NCBI GenBank assembly: GCA_003342815.1
Contig: PTEX01000297.1
Span: 390,710-454,709 of the forward strand
Source: Eudromia elegans
Taxonomy: Eukaryota > Chordata > Aves > Tinamiformes > Tinamidae
Reading direction: 5' to 3'
DNA: 64,000 nucleotides
Position numbers and translations under genes: made by a program. This document shows, piece after piece, positions 26,071 to 39,585 of the stretch. A model generated the notes under the pieces. It was not told where the DNA came from. It worked only from the letters and a program-made list of their open reading frames with translations, and did not search any database. The number at the start of each line of letters is the position of its first letter. Position 1 is the first letter of the stretch.

Positions 26071-29000
26071 AAAAAGACATATAGTCTAGCTAAAATTACT
26101 CTGGAATAGTTGTTTAAATGTACTATTAATCTGAAATCACCATCTGATGTAAACAGACAGTATCCATTTCTGTCACCAGAGGCTGAGGAACAATTGCCCT
26201 GGACATGTGCTTATGAAACCCATTCAAAACACGTTTCTTTAATGGAAATTGCCAGCAATACAGTATGCTTTTTATAAACATGCTATACAAAATCTCTGCT
26301 CCTCACTACCTTTTTTCATTGCAATGCCACCATGACCTTCTCCAGGGATCCGGAAAACATTCTGGTTCCAGAAATCTAATATTAGCTCTGCATAGCTGCT
26401 CTTATGGAAGGTAACAATGACAACCCCAATAAAGATAAGCAATAGAAAACACTATAAATTGCTGCCAATTTCTAAACCTTGCTGCCAGTTAGCTGCATAT
26501 TACTATTTTCTGTACCACAATATTCATTGCTACTCTCAAACGAGCTGCCACATGGGTTTGCTCAAGGCACTATCACAGAACAGCCCCGTTAGCAACTGTC
26601 TGGATGGGACCAGACAAGAAATTCAGCATTTTGCAATCACTAGGCCATAGCTCTTGGAAGAAAATGAGACGATGGCAAAAGAAGGGAAATGAAAAATCCC
26701 AACCTGCCGCCTGGAAGGGAAACAAGCATTTTCACAAACACAGGAATTAATATGGAAGTTTTCTTCAGAAATGGAATTTAAGCTGATTTGTTTTCCTAAA
26801 CAGATTAATCCATCCTTAACCAACAGCCCTAGCTGTCCCTGCTATGATAGCCGCAGCTCTTCTTCTGCTTATCCCCACCAGTGCTGAACCGGCATTTCCA
26901 GAAGTAACTACCTCATCAAAGAGCAGCTGAACATCTCAAAACACAAGGAATTGCTAATTCAGCGCCGGCTAGGCTGATTCACCCATACAAGAACGCCAGT
27001 TCAGCTTGGATGGAGAGATGAGGTGGCACAGGAAGTTGGACTTCCCCAAGAGAGACGGGTAGCTTGATGGCTGGGTAGCAAACTAGTGGTTCACAAAACA
27101 CGGGTCCCAGACATCATCAGGACATTAGAGAAGAACTATACCAAAGAAAGACAATGTATGTGTGTGTGCATGCATTTTTACACATATACCAAAGAGCGTC
27201 AGCTATGGATAAAGGGGAATACATAATGTAATCACCAATCACCTCCATAACGAGGCTGTAATGCTGCTTATTTACTGCAAATTACTTTTGGTGTCAAAAC
27301 TCTAATATTGCACTTCCCTAAAACAATAAATTGTACTGATTTACTATCATTGGGCTTGACTGAATTTTATACCTGTAGCTGTAAGCTGTGATATATTAGA
27401 GTGAGAAAGTATTTTCTGATGTTAAAATTAAATCACATGACAGCTGAGGTGTCTCTAATAATGAAACTGAAATATTAGCTCCTTTGAACAGTATGAGGAG
27501 TCATGTCTACTCTTTACAATAGGCTCAAGCATTTCAAGACGACCAGCTGCTGCAATTGATAAACATACAAGCCCAAATGACTTCACATCTATCCTTCTCT
27601 TAGTACTTGAAATAAAACTAATCCATAGATGAAGTGCAACTGGCCTACTCTTTGCCTAACACTATGCACAGTGCATAATCTTTAATATCTTTGATATTAT
27701 AATCTATAATAATCCATTATCTTTCATCTCGAAGGATCTCTAAGTGCACTACTGTCTGTTATTGAGATTGCTTATTTTCCACCAGAACTCATCTGTCAAA
27801 GAGAGAAAATAGCAATAGTTAATTCATTCTGCACACACCTCTATGTGAGCTAAGGGAGCTTTAATTTTGTGCTTTTATCAGTGCTGTCTATACATTATTA
27901 TTTTATTAAGACTGAACCGGGTAAGAACTTAAATCCTTTCACAAAATCTGATATCTTTTTGTTCATTAAGTCATTTTACATTTCTTTCTACCAGCATCTT
28001 TCTAATACTTAAATATAGTTAATAGCCACAGTGTGTGGCCTCACAGTCCATCCGATTTGATAGAAAGCTTTAGGATTGCAACAGATATCTCCGTCTTTCA
28101 CTGTGATAGCATTTGTGCAGTTTTGCTGTGGATATCCTCGTGTTCGATCTAGTTCCAAAAACAGAGAATATTAATTTTGTCCCATGAATTAATATACAGA
28201 TCAGTTATATTAAATTTTTCCACTCTACTGCACGAGGGGCTTCTGGGAGCCGTTCTGGAGGGAAAGAGGGCTACAAGAGAGGTTCCAGACTTATAATCAC
28301 CAATACGATGGCACACAGCCAACCCATCTACTCCTTTGCATTTGTGCGTTGTGATCTGTGCATCTGTAAAGTGGATGTAAGACATTACAAAATCATTTTG
28401 CCTAGGTGAAATGACAGAATAAGGTGCAGGAACGCGGTCTATTCAGTGTCCCAGCTGATTGTATTTAATACATATAGGGCAGTTTTGCTTTCCTCTTTGT
28501 CTGCTGAATATCATTAATCTCAGTTGGAAATGGGCATCATTGCCCATGAAGTTTATATGAACACAATATAAATATGACAAATTAAATGGCTTCTCAGAAA
28601 TGTGATGTTGTTGTCTACACTTATATTTTTAAGGCAATGAGCACAGTTATCACCTCACAGAGACACAAGCACCACAATGTGAAATCTGCATGAAAACAAC
28701 AGCTGTCAGACAACAGTAATTGCAAGAACGTACCAGGGTGAAGAGAGGCAAATATGAATTCTCCTTGGCAAAATTAGCAAATTCATCAGAATTAGCTTCA
28801 GCATGACCGAATGAGATAGAATCAAATCTACGAGCATGCGGGTCCTCCAAGCACTATAAAAGTTAGCATTAATTAAAATGCTTATTTTCCATCTGTAGCT
28901 TGCATTTCCATTCTGCTCCATGCATGCACTCCAGCTGCAACTTTGCAATACAGGCATTTCCATTAAGACTCCCTCTCTCAATGACAGGGTCTGGCACACA

Positions 29001-31052
29001 TAGAACAGTCACAGTCAGGAGCAGGGGAGGTGATCACTGTGGATGCAAGCTGCCTTTGCATGCCTACAAACCATTTTTTTTTTTTCTTTTCAGAATCATC
29101 TAGCATGTCTCAAGGATCCCTGGACTGTTGTCCATGACCCTCAGGGATATCATGCTCTGATGATGAGTTGCAAAGGAAACCACTCTACTCTTGGTGCTCC
29201 CAAAAGAGCAGGAACAATGATGAAGCAAAGGGAGTATGTTCAGATAAACCCTTGCAGCCATCGCGGTCACTTATGGTCACTTATGTCACTTAGAGTGTCA
29301 ACTGACACAAAAGGACAAATGAGGGCAGATGCACCCGGATTTATCTCGCTTCACGATTATCACTTGACTACAGGATATTCTGGATATTTGTGTTACTCCA
29401 CTGATTATACTCATTGGGCCAAGAGAGAGGGGGCACATTAAACAGTTTTTCTTTTAGGTACTGCTCTTAAAATACATTAGGTCAGCCCTCTGTGGTAGTC
29501 TAAAGAAGATATTTTTTATCATTTATATGTCTTATAACATTTATAAGATTATAATATTTAAATAGTAAGCTGAATTTGTAAGCTAAATTTTAAGATTTAA
29601 TCACAGCATTTAAACAAAACATATTGCAGTGACTGGGAAGTTGGTGGATAAAGAAGTCAACAACTTATAATTGATACTGAATAGAAGGTACAAGCATTTG
29701 GAAAATCTATTCAATTTTTATACCATGGATATTTTCCATTTATTGCTTCATGATGCCTATTGTATATTTTTTATTCCTATTTTTTCCAATTTATTATATT
29801 CTAAGTATTACATTTATGATACTGTAATGAAAGATAATCACAGAAATAAGAATTTTTAATTACTTCAAATAGTCCCAGTCAGCCCTGGCTCAGTACACAA
29901 AGTCCCTACTTCCTAACCCCAAATTCAGATCGACATTTTCTTTTACATAAGGAGAAATTGGAGTCCTCCAAGATAAGACAATGGAGCAGTGTAATCTTTC
30001 TCATGTCCACCACAAAGATCAGGTTTCCATTGTCAACAGGAAGCTTTGTGCATTTATCAGAAGTTCATGCAATGCACACATGTAACTGCCCTCATAGAGC
30101 CTAGACCCCACTAATCCTCCCTTGTTTCCCATGAACTGCATATGTTGCTGCTCTGCCTTAATTTCTTTTCCAGACTGCTGGATTTAAATCTGAAGATTAT
30201 TTAAAATTAGGAAGTTTGGTTTTGTCAGGTAAATAGGTCTCAGATCTAGAATTTGCTCGCAATCCAAAGGCATCATTTTTTATTTTAAAAAGAAAAGAAA
30301 ATTGTATTTCAAGACCAAAACCAGTCTTCTTCAATTCCCTACAAAGAACATCAGCTGTTTCTGTGTCTGAATTTCAATATGTTAGATCTGCATAAAGCAC
30401 ACACCAGCCAAAATCCTTTCACACTGCAATATTCCAATCTTCTCTATTTTATAAAAATCATGTTTTCTCTTACATGTTAACTTCTCCCCCATGCAATGAA
30501 AGACATGATAGCGGATCTCCCTTCTCTCCCTCTGCTTATTCAGCATCTAGCCTTTAAATCTGATAAGACCTGTGTGCCTGTCTCCGAGGGATCAAATTAA
30601 TTTCTCTTTTACTTAGGGCTGAGGGTAAAACCATGCTCTTCATGCCCAGACCAAGCTGGCACAATCAATATCATGAAAACTCATTTTATCTTTATTGCTG
30701 TTTGCTTCAGACAGCAAGAGCTTGAACCAGAGCAATGCTTCCTAGCTCCAAAGGCTGACACAGCATCAACGAGCACCAAGATGCTCAGTATCTGTGCCAG
30801 CTATGAATGATGCATGTGCTAGGAGTCAGGCTGCTTTTGTGAGCCATGTTAAAGTGGGTTTTGATCATCTGATCAAAGAGCTCTGTAAATCAACGCATGC
30901 TTTAATGTGGTGAATATAAAGTTTTGTTCCCAGGCGGATGGAGGTGGCTCGCTGTATGTAGGGCAAAGATGTTTATAATGTAAACCACAGCGTTTGAATT
31001 GTCATCTTGTGCTCTAGGCTGGGATGCTTTAGAATAGGGGAAAAGCACTTGC

Positions 31053-31078
31053 AAATAAAATAAATAAATAAATAAACA
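31053..31078. repeat. (AAAT)n microsatellite
   Basis: Consecutive AAAT units on the plus strand. The same motif recurs at 40767-40803 and 52730-52769. Confidence 0.85.
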
Positions 31079-33251
31079 GTATAAAGAAGTTTGCTGTTTT
31101 AGATACTGTGGTAGGAATGGGAAATCTGTATTTTTATAATTGAATAACTAAGGTTTAGTTTCAGCAGGATATATTTGTTGTTGACCTTGGTCACAACAGC
31201 TAAGAGGTGTAGGGATGTTCACACCACGGAAGTGGCTGGTGGACCCATTTGTGCACCAAGGAACTGGTTCTCACCAGGGTTTGGCATCGCTCATTTCAAC
31301 CTACTGGGTCTAGCACATCCAGAGAGACATAATAATGCCCTGTTTTCTGCTTAAAGGTGGATGATACTACCTCCCTAGGCAGAATACAGAAGTGAACTAG
31401 CAAGCAAAGGGAACAGAAAAATGGTTTGAACATTAAGAATAAAAAAATAGCAGTGAGCTCCTAGACTGAACATCAGCTTTTCTACTGCAGTAGAGTTTAC
31501 TTTAATATTACATATATTTAGGTCTCATAAAATCAGAAAAAAAAAAAGTTCTAAACTCATCTTAATACCTATGCTTGGAATAAACTTTTGAAATCTCTGG
31601 GTACTATTTCCACTTCTAAATAGCCAAAAGAACATGGATTATTCTGCAAATCCCAGTAAACAGACAAAAGTAAACAAAGACGACAGCAAAGGAGGAAATA
31701 GATAAATAAGTAAATAAACCTAAGGTTTTATATATTCCCAAGAATACTTCTATGCTAGTTTTATAGTATTAATTTTGGTAGACTCAGTAAAATTTATAGT
31801 TTACATAGAAATTCTATGGTAACCATTTTTCAACAAACAGGTCCTGATTTCCTTTTCAGAAAGGACTGACCACAAAGCATCCAACTACTGAAAAGCTGCC
31901 AGGCCACAGGAGAATAATCTTCTCAGATATGTGAATCCAGAAGATGACAGTGGTCAATCCAGCATGCATAAAAGGTTCTGAAACTCTATTAACCTCCAAT
32001 GTATTTACCTCTAATGTGCCAGACAGTTATCATCATGCTTGTTTTGTGGGTGCAAATGTGAGTTCTGGACAGTATACCTAAGAACAAAAAACATTCACTG
32101 ATTTAGGAATGGAAAGTTTTTCCTATATTGATTCCAGCTTTGAACATATGTTGATAGACACATAACTTGAATTTTTCAGAGGCCAAAGCCTTTTGACTTA
32201 TTCTGAAGGACCAGTCACTTTATCTAATGAACAAATAAACCATATCTTAATGGGCTGTTACTGACTGTTTACTTAGTCTGGGTCAGAGCCAGGATTTGCT
32301 AATCTGATGATTGTGGCCAAAATAAAGTGTGAACACAGTCCTGTAATAACTCATTAAAGATCCGTCCCTGTCTCCATTGAAGTCAGTGACTGTTTTTTTG
32401 GCTGACTTTTAGCAGCGTTGGATCAGGTCCTACATTAATATGTAGGATAAACACAGTGAGAACAAACAGGAGAAAGAGCTCTTTGCCTTTCTAGTGTTTG
32501 TGAATATTTTTGGCAAGTTGTCATTTTTCAATGAAAACTGTTTCATTAAAAAACACTCTTGACTGTCCAAATGTCTGTGCAGGAGCTATGGAAAATAAGT
32601 TGCAAATGAGGCATAAAGATGAAATTCAGGTTTGCCCTATAGAAATATCTTTGGTGTTGGGACAATGCCTTTTTGCACATCCAAACAGTAGTCCAAGAAC
32701 TCTGCAGTTAGCAAAAAGAGACAATGGATGATTTAAATGATGGGTCTCCCTTCCCAACAAAGCTTGTGACTAATTGTTTCAGGAGCCCTGAGGAGGAAAT
32801 TTCAGACAGTTGCAAGATTCAGCCTGGTAACTTCCATGTATGGCAGTTTCCACAGACCAATGGGTTGGCCTCAGTATGTTGATACACATCCTGGGTGAGG
32901 AATTTGTCCCAGAAGTTCCCTAGGGACTTCCTACTCAAAATAGACTCCATCAAAACTGATCCCGATGATGCAGAAACGGTCATGTAGGGCACTCTTCTGT
33001 GCATAGTTAAGCCAATTTGGGAATGCTCTGTAATTTAAGATAATCAAAAAGCAGTGGTTCAGCTATGCTGGAGTGGAACTGTGTGCCAAAGGACTATGGG
33101 AACTCAACAGAGCAGTAGTTTGGGGAATCTGGCCTAACCTGGCTGCAGATAGCAGGCATGGAGGCATAGAAAGATCGTGAACAAATTTCTTTCACTCAGT
33201 TTTCCAAACCAAGGTTTTTTTTAATTCTTCAGTCACTGATTGCTTTAGATA

Positions 33252-33434
33252 TCCTTCCTTCCTTCCTTCCTTCCTTCCTTCCTTCCTTCCTTCCTTCCTT
33301 CCTTCCTTCCTTCCTTCCTTCCTTCCTTCCTTCCTTCCTTCCTTCCNTTCCTTCCTTCCTTCCTTCCTTCCTTCCTTCCTTCCTTCCTTCCTTCCTTCCT
33401 TCCTTCCTTCCTTCCTTCCTTCCTTCCTTCCTTC
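33252..33434. repeat. (TTCC)n / (GGAA)n microsatellite with an N
   Basis: About 45 units of TTCC fill 183 bases, pure except for an N at 33347. The N is one base more than the period needs, so the phase on either side differs by one. The frames crossing it give only repeated KEGR-type peptides on the minus strand and are not genes. Tract length in the assembly may be unreliable. Confidence 0.97.
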
Positions 33435-35379
33435 AATTAACTCCAACAGAGCACTGGTATAAACTGCAAATTTTTCTAATCTTCTCTTAGAGTTTCACAA
33501 GGAGAGACACAGTTGCATAGTCTAAGAATAAGAATTTACATTAGAAATAGAAGATAGGATTAATAAGCACCCAGACCTGAAAACAGCATAGCACTGTAAA
33601 CCAATAAAAGACTGATGAGGTGCACAGATCAGCATCAGTTACAAAAGCACTTAAAAAAGAATGAGGTCTTTCTAAAACACTGAAAGAGCTGGAAGTTATT
33701 CTTGTTATTCTCAATTTTATTTAGTTAAAATTTATATTGTGCTAATTTAATATGAATCCATGACATTTTGCATTATGAACTGATTTCTTTAGCAGTTTGG
33801 CTCATTGGCAACACTTCAATGAATTTTAACAGGAGCTGCCTAGGACCATAATGGCTACACAGAATAGATGCAATGCAAAGAATTACCAAGCATAAAGGAT
33901 TGTCTGCAATGTCTGCGGTGAGTTTCTAATCCTTGCAAGATTGGGTCCAAGCTTTTTGCTGTATTGCATTTAAATTGTTTTGTGCTTCATTTTTAATGAA
34001 TAGGAAGGACAGAGGCTCATTAAAAACTCTTCCCCCATGGAGCTCATTTACTGTTCAGTATTGTGTAATTTATAGAATTATATAAATTATGACAAAGTTT
34101 TTTTTAAAAGGCAAATGGACATCGCCACTACAACAGACATCTGCGGAACTTCTTTCATAGAGGATCTACAAATTGCCGCACAATTAAATGCCATAAATGC
34201 TGAATAATTAACAACAAGGGAAAACAGTGGTCTTTTTTTTCTCAGCTTTCTATCACATGCTGATAAGAGGTAGGCAGTGAATTCTAAGAATAAAAGGCCC
34301 ATTTAGAAAACATCCTGGCACCTACTGTCTTGAGATTTTAACTGAGACAAATCAATGCAGAGGTACACAATAGGACAATTAGACTATGGTCATGTGACCA
34401 GGTTTTCTATAAATACAGAAAATGAGCCAGTATTGGGACTATTAACAACTTCCAAAAACAGATAATGGGCTTGTTACATCCTGAAACATGGAACACCAAC
34501 TTCCATTTCAATAAATAATAATAATCTGCCTTTCAAAGCTCTTGAAAGGAAGAAAATTGCACCTTCTCTTTCATGTGTATCAGATGTATCACAGACTTAC
34601 CTACGACTTTCTCAAACCTTTTGTGTGGTAGCACTTCATTGATCATGGCTTTGCAGAAAAACACTGAGCCCTCCTCAGTAGTGACATGAGAAAGAAAAAT
34701 CCATGGGTCCATCTGCCCTGCAATCTCCACGGCTGATCGCTGATGGAAAGGGAGGGTTGTACTTTCATGCTATAATTCTTCCCCCCTATTTGTCCCCTGA
34801 AAACGCTGGTATGGGGATGATCAGTCCCTCCACGCTGCAGTAGCCTTTGTTAGCAGCTTAACCTCACTCTTCTCCCAGGACTGCAAGGGTATACGGTAAC
34901 CATCAGGAAATAAGGCATAATCTTTGTTATTGAGGACTTTTGAAGCATTTATGCACTCCACAGGGCAGTCTGGCTCCTGGACCAGCTGAGAGCAGCCATG
35001 CCCATGGGTATGAAGCCCACGGGACTTCACATGGGATGTTAAGCATAACTCAAAGGCCAGCACTTACCGGCTCACACAGCGCACTATGCTAACATGACTA
35101 CTCTGAGGTTGGTCTTGGAGTGAGGCACATAGCACAACCCTAGCTCATATTTGTATGTCCTTCTGCTGCTCCCTGCCTACTCCCTAAGAAACATCTAATT
35201 TATGGTTCAGAACTATATGTTTCAAGCAAATGTCTAGACATTCATGTAAATTATATTGTATAAATATTTTATATAAAGATCTCTGGGAAAATACCCATTA
35301 ATCACACGGAACTCATGGTACATTACTTCTGAACTCCAACTACCTGAAGTATATCTTTAAAACAATTGCTATGTTCTAC

Positions 35380-35432
35380 ACATACATATGTGTGCGTATA
35401 TATATGTGTGTGTGTATACATATTACACGTGT
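35380..35432. repeat. Alternating purine-pyrimidine (TA/TG)n tract
   Basis: A run of mixed TA and TG steps including TATATATATG and TGTGTGTGTA. Similar short tracts follow at 35465-35478 (GTGCGTGCGC) and 35774-35806. Such alternation favours left-handed DNA. Confidence 0.75.
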
Positions 35433-36486
35433 ACAAAAACATCTATAGTATTTCTATGCACATTTGTGCGTGCGCATACCTTTGATGTAGGGATATATGT
35501 ATACCCACACACATATCCATACATTAATGATATTTTAATTAAATTAATTTAACTTAAATTTAATGCAAATTTGCAATATATACTTAAAGATTTTTGTTTT
35601 AGTAAATAAGGCACCAAAGAGTATTCACTTCATCTATACATCTCTGTTCTTTGCATTTGTATATAATTCTGGATGGGACAGGCTAGTTCCATATATAATA
35701 CACATTTGGTTACAATTTTAAGACAGAAAAAGAATTTTTCTATAGACATGCAGATATACAAACATACATGAAAATGTGTATATGTATGTGTGTGTGTGTA
35801 TATACATTACAACCTACATGTGGAAACTGCTAAAGGGAGTGTAACAGATTTCACAGTCCAGATCATTGCAGGTGATGGGAAAAGTCAGTTTCCAGAGAGA
35901 ACTGCTAGCAGAGATTCTCTCTATCCAAATTCGTTCGATCCACTAGCCATTTCCTCGTGAGGCTGAAGTTATGGACACAGCCTTAGTTTTTTCCCTCTAT
36001 AGCCCCTGGGTATGAATTCATGAACCATTCTCTGTTGCACAGATTGGCTGCTCAGATTGTTCTCTGAGGACAGGATTTAGCTTCATCTGAACTTTCTGTG
36101 TAGTGTGAATTTTGTAAAAAAGGAATTGGCTTTCAAAATAAATTAGAGGGGTATGTTAGAAAACTAGAAATATAACTAGCTTCTGTTTGACCTGTCCATA
36201 CACTTGTCTGGGCTCTCTGGATATTTTTCTGGGATGGATTGGTCCTGCGTGTGCGAGATATTGGAATAGATATTAAAGGTGAGACATGCATTATCTAATA
36301 AGAATCCAGCATACTCTCTAATAAGAGTCGGGAAATCTTGTTGTGATGAGACAGCAATGTATATAAACAGTGTGTAGAAAAGATATACAGACAGATTTTA
36401 CCAAATATGGGAAGGTTAGCCTTCCCCCTTAAAAAATATAGTTTATTTCCGTGGAAAAATATTTTCTTCTGGCTAAAAGCATGATG

Positions 36487-36505
36487 AAAAAAAAAAAAAA
36501 AAAAA
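36487..36505. repeat. Poly(A), 19 bases
   Basis: Uninterrupted A run in intergenic DNA. Confidence 0.9.
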
Positions 36506-38528
36506 GTTCCTTTTTCCTATAAATAGGTATATAAAAGTAGAGAGTATGTTTAAACCAATAATTTTATCAGGGCATGGTTCTTTCTAGCCCTATGATCTAT
36601 TGCATAGACAGGGTGCATCCACACTATGCAGTACTTGTCCTTAAATATTCTCTGAACAACTTTTTTGTAGGAGTACTTCATTCAAAGTATCTGAAATTAT
36701 GTAAGTGTGTTACCAAAGCCCATAGCAATTTGTGTAGCTCATGTGGTTTTGTGGCCAGGCAGTGAATGCTTGGAGAAGAATGGACTATATGACCTGCAGG
36801 TAAGTCCAAAACGAATTATTATTATTATTAACTTGAATTAATCTAAACCTTATTATCCTGTGGAGGATGTTTCACAGTCCAAAGGAAGAAGGAAGACTCC
36901 ATAGTAATCTTTTTGTTTGTTTGTTTTGTCTTTTTTTTTTCTTTTTTTCCCCAGATTGCTTTTGGGAATGGTTCTTAGTGAATCTGATTCCAGAAACATT
37001 GCCTTTACGTTGCCTTGGACAGTGCTGCTGGGTATCTTCATGCCAGACAGAGATCTAACAATTAAATAGTCAGGCTTATGAGAGCTTGAACTTACTTCTT
37101 GACACTTAAGTTACCATGACTCTCTTGTTTAGATTAGAAATAAACAAATAAATAATAAAAAAGAACAAAGCAAAAATACTATTCTCAGTATGATTTCCTG
37201 GTGAAATATACACATTAAAGTATCAACAGGGGCAAGATAATTTAATGATTGTTTCTGGACCATAACACCACAGGAATTTGAAAAGCAACTAGAATTATTT
37301 CTGTAATTTACTTTGTTCTCATATGAAACTGAATATGCTATATTGCATGCTTTTTGATGACTACAAATTTTAGGTACTTCAAAGAAAAATATCTCATTTT
37401 TACTGTCATACCCTATTTTCATTTATCCATTCTTTTTATTTTTTCTTTAAACTTATACAGTCTCTTTTTTTTTTTTATTTAAACAAATGTATTTTTTTTT
37501 CCTACCAGTGTCTATCAAAAGATGGCACTTTTGTCTAGAAGGAAGATGCGTTACAAGTGAAGATGCTGTTGAAAATTTTGTCCTAAGCAATACAAGGAAG
37601 GCAGAAATTCTCTATAGACGCTTGTGCCCATTATCTCTGATGAAGAATGGAGACAGAGCTATCTGCCAGAAGGATAAAATGGAAAGATTCTCAACTTTGA
37701 AAAAGAAAAGAGCATAAACATTGTCAACACAAGCACATAACTGGCAAGGAAGAATATTAACTAGCTGCAGGTATAGTCTGAAATAAAGTTGTTTGTTTTG
37801 TATAATATATTGGTAAATTATAAGTGGTAAAAAGGTAAATGGGAAAAGAGATCCATGATTATCAATATAGTTACCTCATCTAAAGAGAAATAAAAGTTCT
37901 CCATGAACTTATTTTATTAGTATAAATGTAAGGAAACAATGATGTGCTTACTTCATGATTCTACCAGTAAAGAACTAGAGCACAAAAGTGTTCTTAATGC
38001 TAGTGAACACTATGAATATGATCTTTCATGGAAGAGAGGTTTTTTTGCCTCAGCTAAAATCAGTCAAAAGTCTAGACTAGTGAATTTGTTTGAGAAAATC
38101 ATTCTTTGGTTTCTCTGCAGCTTTCAAATAATGTCACATGATGTTTATATTCAAAAAAATCTAAAATGTTGTGCACTTTAAAGAACTACTACAGCACATT
38201 GTTTACTCAGCTACTATATTTTTTCTTTGTTGTTTTTAAAAAATTCTTCCGTCTTTGATGGTTATGTCATAGACAGATATCTTAGGTCACAATAACAGCT
38301 GATTTGGTAACAGGAAGGGCATTTTTTTCAAATGAGAATGACTGAAACTCTAAACTTTGTTTTGGTAGTGCAGTTTTATTGCTCAATCTGTTGATGTCTT
38401 TGATGTTACCAATTCTCCAACTATCATGGAGCTTTGAAAGCAGGAATTAAGAGGAATATGTATCAAGCAAGTCTCCTACTTTTAAATTCAGAATCCACAC
38501 AATGTTTTTCATACAGTTAACAAGCTTG

Positions 38529-38533
<5 letters not shown>

Positions 38534-38559
<26 letters not shown>
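38534..38559. repeat. Poly(A), 26 bases
   Basis: Uninterrupted A run about 50 bases before the minus-strand CR1 fragment at 38611. Confidence 0.9.
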
Positions 38560-38610
38560 GTGCTCCTTTCTGTGTCCTCTCCTTTTCCTAAAAATCCTTT
38601 CTGCACAATG

Positions 38611-38771
38611 ATAGAATCATAGAATCATAAAAATGACTTACATGTAAGGGGGTATCTGGAAGTCAGCTAATCCAACCCCAATCAAAGTAGAGTCACCTAG
38701 ATCAGTTTCCTCAGGTCTCTGTCAAGTACAGCTTTGAATAACTCCTTGGATGGAGACCCCACTCTGAGCCA
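38611..38771 (-). mobile_element. CR1 LINE 3' fragment, degraded
   Basis: The plus strand opens with ATAGAATCATAGAATCATAA, the complement of a CR1 octamer tail. Words like 'ggtatctggaagtcagctaatccaacccc' and 'cttggatggagaccccac' follow, which match the minus-strand CR1 3' region. It is strongly diverged and only about 160 bases long. Confidence 0.8.
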
Positions 38772-39495
38772 TTATTAAAGTATTTGACCATTATAATGGA
38801 GAAAAAAAATCTCCATAATTTGAAGTTGAATGCTTCCTCTTTAAATACAGATACCACTAGAATTTGGCTCTGTATTTAAGATGAAATCTTCTCAAAGCTA
38901 TGCTCAATTATTCTTAGTCTGTATTGTAAATGACTCATATGCCCTAGGAACACATTTGACACTCACAGCTGTATCATATTGAAACTTCATAATCTTTCAG
39001 TGATGATCTCCTGTGATGAAGGCCCCATCTCCTCTAGCTTCTTCTAACTAATGAACTCCTAAATGATAGTGGACAGCGAGTCTTCTACCTGTACTTTATG
39101 AATTTCATCCATTTACTATTACTTCTGACCTCAGTGCCATATAATTCTTTTATTATGATATAGCAACACATTTCTGTCTCAATGATGTGCCGTGATTTTT
39201 GCTTCTATGCCAAGAACATAAATAAAAAGATTTAAAGCAACTGTGTCAAAAATTGATTTTTGAGAAATTTCAGAAGTAGCCTCCTTTTAGGTTAATACTT
39301 CCATTTTCGTTGAGTGTCTTGTCACCCTTCCACTTCTGTAGTTCATCTGCTAAACATTCTCACTGTCATCTCAAAAAATAATTCCACATTCTGCTCACAC
39401 AAATTCTTTATCTAAGATGAAATATATTCCTTTTGTTTATTCATCAGTTATCACTGAAAGCTATCAAATTAGTGTGCATTGCCTTTCATTTTCTT

Positions 39496-39585
39496 TTTAC
39501 CCAAAGACTTTCTTCTGTCAAAGAAGACAGTCTTTACCCAAAGACGGATGATTGTCTTTATCCAAAGAAATACTTCTATCAAAAT
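39496..39585. repeat. Imperfect triplicated segment with a short hairpin
   Basis: The word TTTACCCAAAGA (third copy TTTATCCAAAGA) appears three times in about 75 bases, twice followed by TTCT- and TCAAA-containing sequence. GTCTTT and AAAGAC at 39530-39545 form a six-base stem with a four-base loop. It looks like a small minisatellite. Confidence 0.5.

Larger units (their letters stand above)
23852..38610. other. Intergenic DNA, no gene recognised
   Basis: A long AT-rich stretch holding only the simple repeats listed separately. The longest non-repetitive frame (29043-29441 plus, 132 codons) has no recognisable domain. Two successive minus-strand frames at 34533-34730 and 34821-35063 are also unrecognised and lack support. 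Confidence 0.55.

Noticed and set aside
29043-29441. 132-codon plus-strand frame
   Set aside because: No recognisable domain, ordinary local composition, no promoter or splice context. Left as unsupported.
33192-33446. Frames encoding repeated KEGR peptides
   Set aside because: Pure translation of the (TTCC)n microsatellite and interrupted by an N.
34533-35063. Two successive minus-strand frames as possible exons
   Set aside because: Neither peptide resembles a known family to me, and I could not establish convincing splice sites.
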